NCBI GenBank assembly: GCA_002435875.1
Contig: DIVN01000070.1
Coordinates: 1,201 to 7,765, forward strand
Direction: 5' to 3'
Source: Anaerolineales bacterium UBA6131
GTDB lineage: Bacteria > Chloroflexota > Anaerolineae > UBA2200
DNA: 6,565 nucleotides
Shown: piece after piece, positions 1 to 6,205 of the stretch
Position numbering within the stretch: the stretch's first letter is position 1
Layout of the letters: each line of letters begins with the position of its first letter
Made by a program: the position numbers and the translations under genes
Notes under the pieces: generated by a model
Databases searched by the model: none
What the model was told of the DNA's origin: nothing
Seen by the model: only the letters and a program-made list of their open reading frames with translations

Positions 1-1051
1 CGTCCTTCACCACGTAATCGCGACCTTCCAGGCGCAGCAGCCCGCGCAGACGCGCCTCAGCCAATGACCCAGCCTCCACGAGGTTATCGTAGCCGACGAC
101 CTCGGCGCGAATAAAGCCACGCGCCAGGTCGGTGTGAATGGTGCCTGCCGCATCGACCGCCGTGCCACCGCGCTGCATGGTCCAGGCGCGGACCTCATCC
201 TCACCGACAGTAAAGAAGGACTGCACTCCCAGCAGGTCGTAGGAGAGGCGGATCAGGCGCCGCAGGCTTGGCTCACCTATTCCGTACTCAGAGAGAAACA
301 TCCCGGCGGAGGCCTCGTCCATTTGGGCGATGTCCCGTTCAATGCCACCACGCAAAGCGATTACCTCAGAGTGGCGGTGTACGTAGGAGACTAGGACAGA
401 TGGATCTAGCGGACCATCGTCGCCCACGTTGAGCACGACGAGGACGGGCTTCAAGGTCAGAAAACTAAAGCCACGTAGGCGCTGTTGTTCGGCCTCAGTC
501 AGGCTGAGATCGCGCAGGGGCACCTCAGCCTCGAGAGCGTCTTTCAGGCGCAGCAGCAAGGTCTGCTCTTCTGCCGCGAGGTCTGCCGCCGGGCCTGGGC
601 GCTTGAGATCGCGCTGAAGACGTTCCATGCGGTGCTCGACCATGCTCAAGTCGGCAAGGATCAGCTCGGCATCCAGGTCGCGCAAGTCGCGGGCTGGGTC
701 GACACTGCCGCGAATGTGTGGGATGGCATCGTCGCGAAAGGCGCGCACAACATGCAGCAGGGCATCGTTGACCGCGATGGCATTGAGCAAGGCACCGCTA
801 AAGCCGCCAGATTGGCCGACGCCAGCATCCAGACCGGCGATGTCGTTGTATTGCACCTGAGCACGTGTGACCTTGCGTGGCTGGAACATCTCCGCCAGGC
901 GATCGACCCGTGGATCCGGGACGTCGACGACAGCCCTTTGGGTCTCAAACTTGCCCGTGCTGAATGGCTGTGTTTGAACGGCCTGACGCGTCAGGGCACC
1001 AAAGATCGTCGTCTTGGTGCTGTTGGGCAATCCGATGATGCCGATTTGCAT
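1..1051 (-). CDS. ychF: Redox-regulated P-loop ATPase YchF (OLA1 family), 3' end outside window
   Basis: Cytosolic ATPase of the Obg-related TRAFAC class, associated with ribosomes and stress responses. 350 residues are visible against about 363 for the family, so only the last ~10-15 are missing. In order: P-loop at residues 7-15 (GLPNSTKTT, with Lys13), the G3 motif DIAGL at 70-74 followed by a Gly-rich switch, the family signature DALLHVVRAF at about 96-105, a helical coiled-coil insert at about 130-195, a G4-like NVGD at 208-211 in place of the NKxD of true GTPases, and a C-terminal TGS domain at about 277-350. The lack of NKxD agrees with the known ATP preference of this family. The ATG is supported by the canonical MQIGIIGLPN start and by GGGAGGT at 1061-1067. 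The P-loop has Thr12 where the Walker A consensus has Gly. It looks monocistronic, with its own promoter, separate from the mevalonate genes. Confidence 0.96.
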   Translation of the reverse strand, partial: MQIGIIGLPNSTKTTIFGALTRQAVQTQPFSTGKFETQRAVVDVPDPRVDRLAEMFQPRKVTRAQVQYNDIAGLDAGVGQSGGFSGALLNAIAVNDALLHVVRAFRDDAIPHIRGSVDPARDLRDLDAELILADLSMVEHRMERLQRDLKRPGPAADLAAEEQTLLLRLKDALEAEVPLRDLSLTEAEQQRLRGFSFLTLKPVLVVLNVGDDGPLDPSVLVSYVHRHSEVIALRGGIERDIAQMDEASAGMFLSEYGIGEPSLRRLIRLSYDLLGVQSFFTVGEDEVRAWTMQRGGTAVDAAGTIHTDLARGFIRAEVVGYDNLVEAGSLAEARLRGLLRLEGRDYVVKD

Positions 1052-1088
1052 GTGAGCAAGACCTCCCGGTCTCGAAAGCGGTACACAC

Positions 1089-1114
1089 TGAACGGCGGCC
1101 AAGGCCGCCGTTCA
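1089..1114 (-). repeat. Perfect 12-bp inverted repeat (stable hairpin) at the 5' end of the ychF leader
   Basis: The arms TGAACGGCGGCC and GGCCGCCGTTCA are perfectly complementary and separated by two bases, so the RNA would fold as about 11 pairs closed by a CUUG- or CAAG-like tetraloop. No T-run follows on either strand, so it is not a classical intrinsic terminator. It starts only about 3 bases after the predicted ychF transcription start, which suggests a 5' stabilising stem-loop or a protein-binding site. A U-less terminator for the upstream acetyltransferase gene is the alternative. Confidence 0.7.
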
Positions 1115-1123
1115 AGGAGAGAC

Positions 1124-1151
1124 AGTATAGGCTGATTCCTGTGCCGGTCAA
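1124..1151 (-). promoter_or_regulatory. Predicted sigma-70-type promoter of ychF
   Basis: On the minus strand a TTGACC -35 box (1146-1151, 5 of 6 to consensus) lies 16 bases before a TATACT -10 box (1124-1129, 5 of 6). Transcription would begin near 1117, giving a leader of about 65 bases before the ychF ATG at 1051. This is a motif reading only. Confidence 0.6.
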
Positions 1152-1242
1152 GTGCGGGAGCGGACTTGAGGCAACGATCTCGTTCCAACAGGCCCACGGA
1201 ATCTACTCAGCGGAGGTCGATATCTCTCCCAGACGTCCAGCA

Positions 1243-1797
1243 TCAAGGGCGAGACGCAATCGCATCTCGTGCCTGGCGTTGTTGGCCATTTGCGGCAAAC
1301 CCGTCATGGAACATGACCTCGCCCTGTGGGAAACGGCCGCGAAACGACCAGGCGTAAAGCGCCTCTGAGGGAACGCCCCTGTGGACAAGCCCGGCAACAT
1401 TCGTGAACCCGAGCTGCTTGTAGTATTCGGGATGGCCAACCAGACAACATCCTCCCGCACCCAAGTCCCTCAATCGCAAGAGACCTTCTCGGATGAGGGC
1501 TTTGCCAATGCCTTGCCGCTGATACAGTGGCAGCACTGAAACGGGGCCCAGTCCGTACCAGTTTGGGGTTCCATCCGAGATGCTCACGGGGGAGAAGGCG
1601 ATGTGCCCGACAACACGTCCACCAACTTCTGCGACAAGGGACAGGGTCAGGGCTCCTGCGGAGCGCAGGGCCTCGATGATGTACTGTTCAGTGTGGTTGC
1701 TGATCTCCAGGCCGGCGAAGGCTGCGATAGTCACTTCGGTGATAACGGCGACATCGTGCCCAGTCTCGTCTCTGATCAGGATTCTTTGTGTCTTCAT
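1243..1797 (-). CDS. GNAT family N-acetyltransferase, YhbS-like
   Basis: 184 residues, normal for single-domain GNAT enzymes of the YhbS group (COG3153), which transfer acetyl from acetyl-CoA to an amine; the substrate cannot be told from sequence. Strand beta-4 and motif A are clear at about 82-110: LGPVSVLP followed by the acetyl-CoA pyrophosphate loop Q93-R-Q-G96-I-G98, then helix KALIREGLLRLRDLGAGG. Motif B, GHPEYYKQLGF, follows at about 118-130 and is typical of YhbS. The reading frame is open upstream to 1911, but the ATG at 1797 is preferred: homology begins at MKTQRILIRDE and AAGG (1803-1806) lies 5 bases before it. The gene follows the mevalonate operon on the same strand after a 180-base gap. 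A TATGAT -10-like hexamer at 1933-1938 lacks a good -35 partner, so independent transcription is possible but unproven. No link to the mevalonate pathway is implied. Confidence 0.88.
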   Translation of the reverse strand: MKTQRILIRDETGHDVAVITEVTIAAFAGLEISNHTEQYIIEALRSAGALTLSLVAEVGGRVVGHIAFSPVSISDGTPNWYGLGPVSVLPLYQRQGIGKALIREGLLRLRDLGAGGCCLVGHPEYYKQLGFTNVAGLVHRGVPSEALYAWSFRGRFPQGEVMFHDGFAANGQQRQARDAIASRP

Positions 1798-1977
1798 GTA
1801 AGCCTTATCGCACAGCGCTGTATGGAGCGGAACTGTCTGCGTATCGGGTGTTACGTCGCGCCTGTAGATCAGAGTAGCCGGTCTCCACCGAGGCAAAGCA
1901 GACGCGGCCATGAACTCTACGCCTGGTGGCGAATCATAGCCGCATCCGAATTGAGTCCTCGATTGTGGTGTGGTGAA

Positions 1978-2376
1978 CTAGGCCTGAATGACCGGCCTGA
2001 ACTTGTACCCGTAGACGATCATGCCGTTCTCGCCCTCTTCCTTGAGCTTGCGGGTAACCATCTCCACAGGCATGCCGATGTGCACGTCTGGCTCATCCAC
2101 GTCCGTAAGCTGCGCCGTGAGCAGAGGACCTTCCTGAAGCTTGATTAAGGCTACAGTGTAGGGCGTGTACTCCGAATAGCCGGCTGGAGCATCGTTGACG
2201 GTGGAGAAGCTGTATACCTCGCCCTTCCCGCCGAAAGTGCGTACGTCCTGCCCGGCTTCTGTACAATGTGGGCACAGGTCACGTGGGGGGAAGATGGGCT
2301 CACCGCAAATGCGGCAGGTCTCGCCAACGAGGCCATATCGGGTCTTTTCTGTTCGCCAATAGCGTGCTACGTTCAT
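1978..2376 (-). CDS. DUF35 zinc-ribbon/OB-fold protein, predicted thiolase-HMG-CoA synthase bridging subunit
   Basis: 132 residues, the usual size of the family. An N-terminal helix (MNVARYWRTEKTRYGLVGE) leads into a rubredoxin-like zinc ribbon with Cys21, Cys24, Cys35 and Cys38 (CRIC and CPHC). An OB-fold follows at about 45-128, containing GEVYSFSTV and TPYTVALIKLQEG, as in DUF35 proteins that bind CoA thioesters. In archaea this family bridges acetoacetyl-CoA thiolase and HMG-CoA synthase and shares the CoA site, which helps intermediate transfer. In actinobacterial steroid degradation, relatives pair with thiolase-fold hydratases or aldolases. Being last in an operon with both archaeal-type partners supports the mevalonate role. 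The frame is open up to 2418, but the ATG at 2376 is decided by a very strong GAGGAGG (2383-2389) 6 bases upstream and by the family start. It ends with TAG at 1978-1980. Confidence 0.93.
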   Translation of the reverse strand: MNVARYWRTEKTRYGLVGETCRICGEPIFPPRDLCPHCTEAGQDVRTFGGKGEVYSFSTVNDAPAGYSEYTPYTVALIKLQEGPLLTAQLTDVDEPDVHIGMPVEMVTRKLKEEGENGMIVYGYKFRPVIQA

Positions 2377-2382
2377 CAATAA

Positions 2383-2389
2383 CCTCCTC
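2383..2389 (-). promoter_or_regulatory. Strong Shine-Dalgarno of the DUF35 gene
   Basis: GAGGAGG with a 6-base spacer to the ATG at 2376 is the strongest ribosome binding site in the operon. It fixes the start 14 codons inside the longer open frame. The other three operon genes have shorter or oddly spaced sites. Confidence 0.8.
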
Positions 2390-2453
2390 GATCTTGGGGA
2401 GTTCCTGCAATTGGGCACGGATCACTCGGACCCAGAATGCCCGGCAGCTCCCC

Positions 2454-3602
2454 CTATGCTTCCAGTATGTGTGTTATCGCGGTTGCGCCGGTGCCGCCGA
2501 GGCTCTGAGCCATGCCCAGATGTGCCTCAATCTGGTTTGCGCCCGCTTCGCCACGCAGTTGTTGTACTACCTCAACGATCTGGTAAACACCGCTTGCTGC
2601 GATAGGATGTCCTCGTGCCTTGAGTCCGCCCATGGTGCAGATCGGAGTCTTACCCTGCAAGTCAAAGACGCCTTGCTTGGCCAGCTCGGCTGCCTTGCCC
2701 CGCCCAGCAAAGCCGCAGGCCTCCAGTGACAGCGCTGCCAGGATGGAGAAGGCATCATGCAGCTCGAACAGATCCAACTCATGGGGAGCCACTCCAGCCT
2801 GCATATAGGCGCGCTCGGCGGAAAGGTGAGCTGCCCGCAGAAAGAGCGGATCGTTGCGGCTGTGAATGGCCAGCCGGTCAGACGCAGCTGCTGAAGCGCG
2901 AATGCGCACTGGCCGGCTCGCGAATCGGTTGGCGACTTCAGTTGGGCACAGCAAGACCGCCGCAGCACCATCGCACAGTGGAGCCGCATCGAACATGCCG
3001 ACCGGGTCTGCCACCATACCTGCTTTGGCATACACTGCGGCCGAAATTGGCGACCGGAACATGGCATGTGGGTTGTTCGCGCCGTTGGCGTGGGCGATGA
3101 CGGCAAAAGGCGCCAGGTCTTCGTGGGCCACACTGAACTCGTGCATGTATCGACGCATTAGCAGGCCAGCCATGCTGGGCATGGTTATCCCCTGGTTGCC
3201 CTCGTACTCTGCATCCGTTCCATAGCTCCATGCTGCGTTGGTAGTCTCCGCATCGGCGTCAGTTGTCTTTTCTACACCGCAGGCAATGACAAAATCATGT
3301 ATGCCACTGGCTACTCCAAGGTAAGCCAGGCGTACCGCCGCTGCACCTGAAGCATCGGCGGCCTCCACCTTGTATGCCTCTGCCCCGCCCAGGCCGCTCC
3401 AATCAGCAATAAGCGTGCCCAGGTGCTCCTGTGCAGTCAGCTCGCCAGATAACATGTTCCCAACGTACAAAGCATCCACGCGCTCTGCATGCGAGTCTTT
3501 CATGGCTGCGACGACAGCGTCGACTGCCAGGTCGCGCAGCGACCTCTCCCATCGCTCGCCCACATCGGTCTGTCCGATACCAATAATGCTCACATCACGC
3601 AA
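2454..3602 (-). CDS. SCP2-type thiolase (predicted acetoacetyl-CoA thiolase) with Asp at the nucleophile position
   Basis: 382 residues, the normal length for archaeal or SCP2-type thiolases that work with HMG-CoA synthase and a DUF35 partner (2 acetyl-CoA to acetoacetyl-CoA + CoA). Family landmarks: VSIIGIGQT at 4-12, DALYVGNMLSGE at 43-54, the nucleophile region KVEAADASGAAA at 78-89, MVADPVGMFDAAPLCDGAAA at 196-215, ELHDAF at 280-285 with His282, TMGGLKARGHP at 323-333 with His332, and a C-terminal MAQSLGGTGAT at 364-374. Two deviations stand out. Residue 83 is Asp (GAT, 3354-3356) where thiolases have Cys, and the usual GHPxGATG reads GHPIAASG. Overall conservation and an intact frame argue against a decayed gene. 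The start is taken as TTG at 3602, because homology begins exactly there (xRDVSIIGIGQT) and GGAGG lies at 3613-3617, spaced 10 bases; GTG at 3593 is the alternative. The frame continues to 3749 but would overlap HMG-CoA synthase. Fold assignment is certain; catalytic activity is not. Confidence 0.93.
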   Translation of the reverse strand: MRDVSIIGIGQTDVGERWERSLRDLAVDAVVAAMKDSHAERVDALYVGNMLSGELTAQEHLGTLIADWSGLGGAEAYKVEAADASGAAAVRLAYLGVASGIHDFVIACGVEKTTDADAETTNAAWSYGTDAEYEGNQGITMPSMAGLLMRRYMHEFSVAHEDLAPFAVIAHANGANNPHAMFRSPISAAVYAKAGMVADPVGMFDAAPLCDGAAAVLLCPTEVANRFASRPVRIRASAAASDRLAIHSRNDPLFLRAAHLSAERAYMQAGVAPHELDLFELHDAFSILAALSLEACGFAGRGKAAELAKQGVFDLQGKTPICTMGGLKARGHPIAASGVYQIVEVVQQLRGEAGANQIEAHLGMAQSLGGTGATAITHILEA

Positions 3603-3633
3603 GTTGCCGGATCCTCCAACTCCTGATCTGTGC

Positions 3634-4680
3634 TCACTGCATCTGCAGCTTGCGCCGATAGCGTGTATACAGGGCGTAATCAACCGGCGCGCGCCGTGCG
3701 ATATACGCCTGTGTGCTTGGGGCCCGTGCCTGTCGCTCGCACGCGACATCTGTCACCACGAAGGAAAACGCATCACTGCCGGCTCCAGATCCAAAGGAGG
3801 CCATCAGGATGCGGTCTCCTGGTTTGGCCACGTCCAGGGCAGCCGTGAGCCCCAGCATGGCTGCTGCAGCATAGGTATTGCCAACCTGCCCGGCCAGCAG
3901 CCCGGCCTTGAGCTGATCTTTGTTGAAGCCAAGGATCTGCGCCACCCGCTGCGGGAACTTGACATTAGGCTGGTGAAAGACTGCGGCCGCAAAGTCGGTT
4001 GGCTTATACCCCAGTTCTTCCAGGAGCGCCTGCACCGCTGCTGTAATGTGCTTGAAATAGGCCGGTTCTCCGGTAAAGCGCCCACCATGCTCTGGGTAGT
4101 GTCGATATGGGCGCCGGAAAAAGTCCGGTGTGTCGGTGACATAGGAGTACGATGCCTCAAGGTAGGCAAGGCTCTGCTCGCGTGCGCCAACCACAAAGGC
4201 GGCGCCACCAGCCGCAGCTGTGTATTCGAGGGCATCACCTGGCCGGCCTTGCGCCGTGTCTGCGCCAATGGCCATGGCATAATCGGCCATGCTCGAGCCT
4301 ACGAGGGCAAAGGCGGCCTGCAACGCCTCGGTGCCTGCCTTGCAGGCAAACTGCCAATCGGCAACGCTGACCGCTGGCGTAGCTCCAATCGCCTCTGCGA
4401 CGATGGTGCCGGTGGGCTTGACCGCGTAGGGGTGCGATTCACTGCCAACCCACACCGAGCGCAGGTCCCCCGGATCTACCTCGCTGCGCAGCAAGGCATT
4501 GCGGGCCGCTTCGATAGCGATTGTCGCCGTGTCCTCGTCCAGCCCGGGCACTGACTTCTCATCAACAGGCACGCCACCATGTCCCCCAGTCCACACGCGC
4601 GACACTTCGCTTGCGGGCAGGCGGTAACGGGGAACATAGGCTCCGTACCCAACGATTCCTACTTCTCTGCTTGGCTTCAC
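3634..4680 (-). CDS. mvaS: Hydroxymethylglutaryl-CoA synthase, archaeal type
   Basis: 348 residues, matching archaeal-type HMG-CoA synthases (about 350) rather than the longer bacterial or eukaryotic forms. It condenses acetyl-CoA with acetoacetyl-CoA to give HMG-CoA in the cytosol. The catalytic triad is visible: Glu81 (VGSESHPYAVKP), the acyl-carrying Cys113 (WQFACKAGTEAL) and His236 (FHQPNVKFP). The N terminus GIVGYGAYVPRYRLP and the C-terminal VDYALYTRYRRKL are typical of the archaeal branch. The start codon is GTG at 4678-4680. It overlaps the TAG of the preceding reductase gene by one base (TAGTG), with GAAGG at 4688-4692 seven bases upstream, so translational coupling is expected. It ends with TGA at 3634-3636, 31 bases before the thiolase start. 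The symbol mvaS is by function; the sequence is not the Gram-positive MvaS type. Confidence 0.96.
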   Translation of the reverse strand: MKPSREVGIVGYGAYVPRYRLPASEVSRVWTGGHGGVPVDEKSVPGLDEDTATIAIEAARNALLRSEVDPGDLRSVWVGSESHPYAVKPTGTIVAEAIGATPAVSVADWQFACKAGTEALQAAFALVGSSMADYAMAIGADTAQGRPGDALEYTAAAGGAAFVVGAREQSLAYLEASYSYVTDTPDFFRRPYRHYPEHGGRFTGEPAYFKHITAAVQALLEELGYKPTDFAAAVFHQPNVKFPQRVAQILGFNKDQLKAGLLAGQVGNTYAAAAMLGLTAALDVAKPGDRILMASFGSGAGSDAFSFVVTDVACERQARAPSTQAYIARRAPVDYALYTRYRRKLQMQ

Positions 4681-5981
4681 TATTGTGCCTTCAGTCGTTC
4701 GAGTATCGCTTGCGCACGGTCCAGGCGGACTGTTTGTTCGCGGAGCATGGCCTGGACTACCTGATCAACCATCTCACCCTCGGCGCCGGCGGCGATGGCT
4801 ACTTGACGCGCGTGCAGTCGCATGTGACCATGCTGGATGCCCTCGCTGGCAAGCGCTCGGAGCGCGGCGAGGTTCTGTGCCAGACCGACCGCGGCGATCA
4901 CCTGAGCCAGCTCCTGAGAAGAGCTCACCCCCAACAATTTCAGCGCCGCCTTAGCTGCGGGATGCACCCGGGTGGCTCCACCCACGGTGCCGACAGCCAA
5001 TGGCAACTCCAGCGTGCCCACCAGGCAGTCCTGCGCAGCGGGTGCCCTGTTGTTGAATTGCCAGGTGCTCAGTGGCATGTACCGACCATCGCGGGCGGCA
5101 TAGGCATGTGCGCCAGCTTCGACGGCACGCCAGTCGTTGCCCGTGGCAATGACTACGGCATCGATGCCATTCATGATCCCCTTGTTGTGGGTTGTGGCAC
5201 GATAAGGATCGGCCGCTGCAAATGCCCAGGCTTCGACGATTCGGTGGGCTACGTCGGTGCCATCATAGTCGTTGTGTGCCAGCGAAGAGACCGGGATGGA
5301 GCATTTGGCCCGTGCCAGTCTCTCGTCAGCCAGATTGGAGAGGATGCGCAGGAGCGTGCGTCCTCCGGAGATTTCTGCCACCATCGGAGCAAGCGCCTCC
5401 AAGGCGGTGTTCACCGCGTTGGCGCCCATCGCATCGCGAGTGTCATAAATCAGATGCACGACGACCATGGGCCCTACGTGCGTCTGCTCCAGTACACGTA
5501 CTTCAATCCTGCGCGCACCACCGCCAAGCTGGGTGATGACAGGGTCCACTTCGTTGGCGAGGTCGAGCAGACGTTGCTGATTGGCGAGCAAATCGAAACG
5601 GGCGGCCCATGGGTCTGGGGTATCAAGCACCTGAATCTGACCGATCATCAGCGCCGGATCGCTGGCACTCTGAAAGCCACCGCCGTCACGTGCCAGGCGT
5701 GCCGCGAAGCTCGCCCCAGCCACGACCGAAGGCTCCTCAATGGCCATGGGGATCAGATAGTCTCGCCCGTTGATTGAGAAATTCGTGGCGATGCCGAGCG
5801 GCAGCCCGAAGACTCCGACGGCATTCTCAATCATCTTGTCGGCCTGCTGGAGCCTCAGGCCACTATCGCCAGATAGGGCCCGCGCATCCTCATCACTGAG
5901 GGACGTTGATTCGCGCAGCAGGTTATACCGCTCCTCGATGGAAAGCCGGTAGAAACCTGCAAAACGTGACGATGGCTGCAT
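4680..5981 (-). CDS. mvaA: Hydroxymethylglutaryl-CoA reductase, class II
   Basis: 433 residues, as in class II enzymes (about 430), reducing HMG-CoA to mevalonate with two NAD(P)H. The sequence follows the Pseudomonas mevalonii enzyme closely. Counting from the chosen ATG, the catalytic residues fall at the same numbers: Glu83 (MAIEEPSVVAGAS), Lys267 (THNKGIMNG), Asn271 and Asp283 (ATGNDWRAVEAGAHAYA). The catalytic His is His386 (GHMRLHAR), shifted by a short insert. The substrate motif RDAMGAN (182-188) and the start MQPSSRFAGFYRLSIEER are also typical. Asp146 sits at the count where the P. mevalonii enzyme has the Asp linked to NADH preference, so NADH use is likely but inferred. In this operon the role is biosynthetic, although annotation pipelines often label the class 'degradative'. 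GAGGT at 5985-5989 lies unusually close (3 bases) to the ATG. The frame is open to 6143, but the extra 54 residues resemble nothing known. First gene of the operon. Confidence 0.96.
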   Translation of the reverse strand: MQPSSRFAGFYRLSIEERYNLLRESTSLSDEDARALSGDSGLRLQQADKMIENAVGVFGLPLGIATNFSINGRDYLIPMAIEEPSVVAGASFAARLARDGGGFQSASDPALMIGQIQVLDTPDPWAARFDLLANQQRLLDLANEVDPVITQLGGGARRIEVRVLEQTHVGPMVVVHLIYDTRDAMGANAVNTALEALAPMVAEISGGRTLLRILSNLADERLARAKCSIPVSSLAHNDYDGTDVAHRIVEAWAFAAADPYRATTHNKGIMNGIDAVVIATGNDWRAVEAGAHAYAARDGRYMPLSTWQFNNRAPAAQDCLVGTLELPLAVGTVGGATRVHPAAKAALKLLGVSSSQELAQVIAAVGLAQNLAALRALASEGIQHGHMRLHARQVAIAAGAEGEMVDQVVQAMLREQTVRLDRAQAILERLKAQ

Positions 5982-5992
5982 CACACCTCGAG

Positions 5993-6044
5993 GTTTGTAG
6001 ACCAGAGTAACAAACGAGCCTGGCGCCGGCGATGGCGCAGGCTC
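5993..6044 (-). promoter_or_regulatory. Tandem hairpins in the mevalonate-operon leader, the first terminator-like
   Basis: Read on the minus strand, GAGCCTG (6044-6038) and GCC plus its neighbouring G/C bases pair with GGCG and CAGGCTC (6022-6016), giving an 11-bp GC-rich stem with one bulged base and a 6-base loop. GTTTGTTACT follows directly, a weak U-rich tract as in intrinsic terminators. That tract is also the left arm of a second stem, GTTTGT (6015-6010) with ACAAAC (5998-5993) and an 11-base loop, ending just before the ribosome binding site. The arrangement, 35 bases ahead of the reductase ATG, would suit attenuation or control of translation. No matching antiterminator or known riboswitch was identified. 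Confidence 0.45.
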
Positions 6045-6086
6045 ATAGCATGCCCAGGATAGCGCATTGGCACTGTCAAAAACTAT

Positions 6087-6106
6087 CAGATTGGTGCCAC
6101 AATCTG
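6087..6106. repeat. 7-bp inverted repeat CAGATTG-N6-CAATCTG
   Basis: Perfect 7-base arms separated by GTGCCA, forming a 20-base operator-sized dyad in the reductase-gene leader. On the minus strand a TTGACA hexamer starts 8 bases after it (6074-6079), but no good -10 box follows at 16-18 bases. It could be a repressor site or an RNA stem; nothing in the sequence decides between them. Confidence 0.4.
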
Positions 6107-6205
6107 TCTGCCGCCTCCTGGGCACATGAATGGAGATCAACATCCCTGCGAGTTGGCCAATCGGCCAGAGGTCTCGCGGGCAAGTGCACGCTCAAACCCG
6201 CATGT

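Larger units (their letters stand above)
1978..5981 (-). other. Upper mevalonate pathway operon (HMGR, HMGS, thiolase, DUF35)
   Basis: Four genes on one strand are read from right to left. The first two overlap by one base (TAGTG), the second and third are 31 bases apart, and the third and fourth 77 bases apart. The products cover every step from acetyl-CoA to mevalonate plus the bridging protein known from the archaeal thiolase/HMG-CoA synthase complex. The downstream phosphorylation and decarboxylation genes are absent from this window. No clear intrinsic terminator was found in the 180 bases after the last gene. Confidence 0.85.

Noticed and set aside
485..1135. Plus-strand open frame of 216 codons opposite ychF
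   Set aside because: Antisense shadow of a conserved gene with P-loop, DIAGL and TGS domain on the other strand.
1798..1911. 38-residue N-terminal extension of the acetyltransferase
   Set aside because: Not GNAT-like, and the ATG at 1797 has an AAGG site and the expected family start.
1798..1977. Intrinsic terminator after the mevalonate operon
   Set aside because: No GC-rich stem followed by a T-run was found on the minus strand, so none is annotated; read-through into the acetyltransferase gene remains possible.
3603..3749. 49-residue N-terminal extension of the thiolase up to an upstream ATG
   Set aside because: It would overlap the end of the HMG-CoA synthase gene by more than 100 bases; family homology begins at the TTG at 3602.
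3370..4554. Plus-strand open frame of 394 codons opposite the thiolase and HMG-CoA synthase
   Set aside because: It spans two well supported minus-strand genes, has no recognisable domain and no ribosome binding site.
4521..5777. Plus-strand open frame of 418 codons opposite the HMG-CoA reductase
   Set aside because: It lies antisense to a gene with all catalytic residues in place. The translation is low-complexity with no family resemblance; such long shadows are usual with GC-rich codon usage.
5982..6143. 54-residue N-terminal extension of the reductase
   Set aside because: The catalytic residues match the P. mevalonii numbering when the ATG at 5981 is used, and the extension shows no conserved or targeting sequence.
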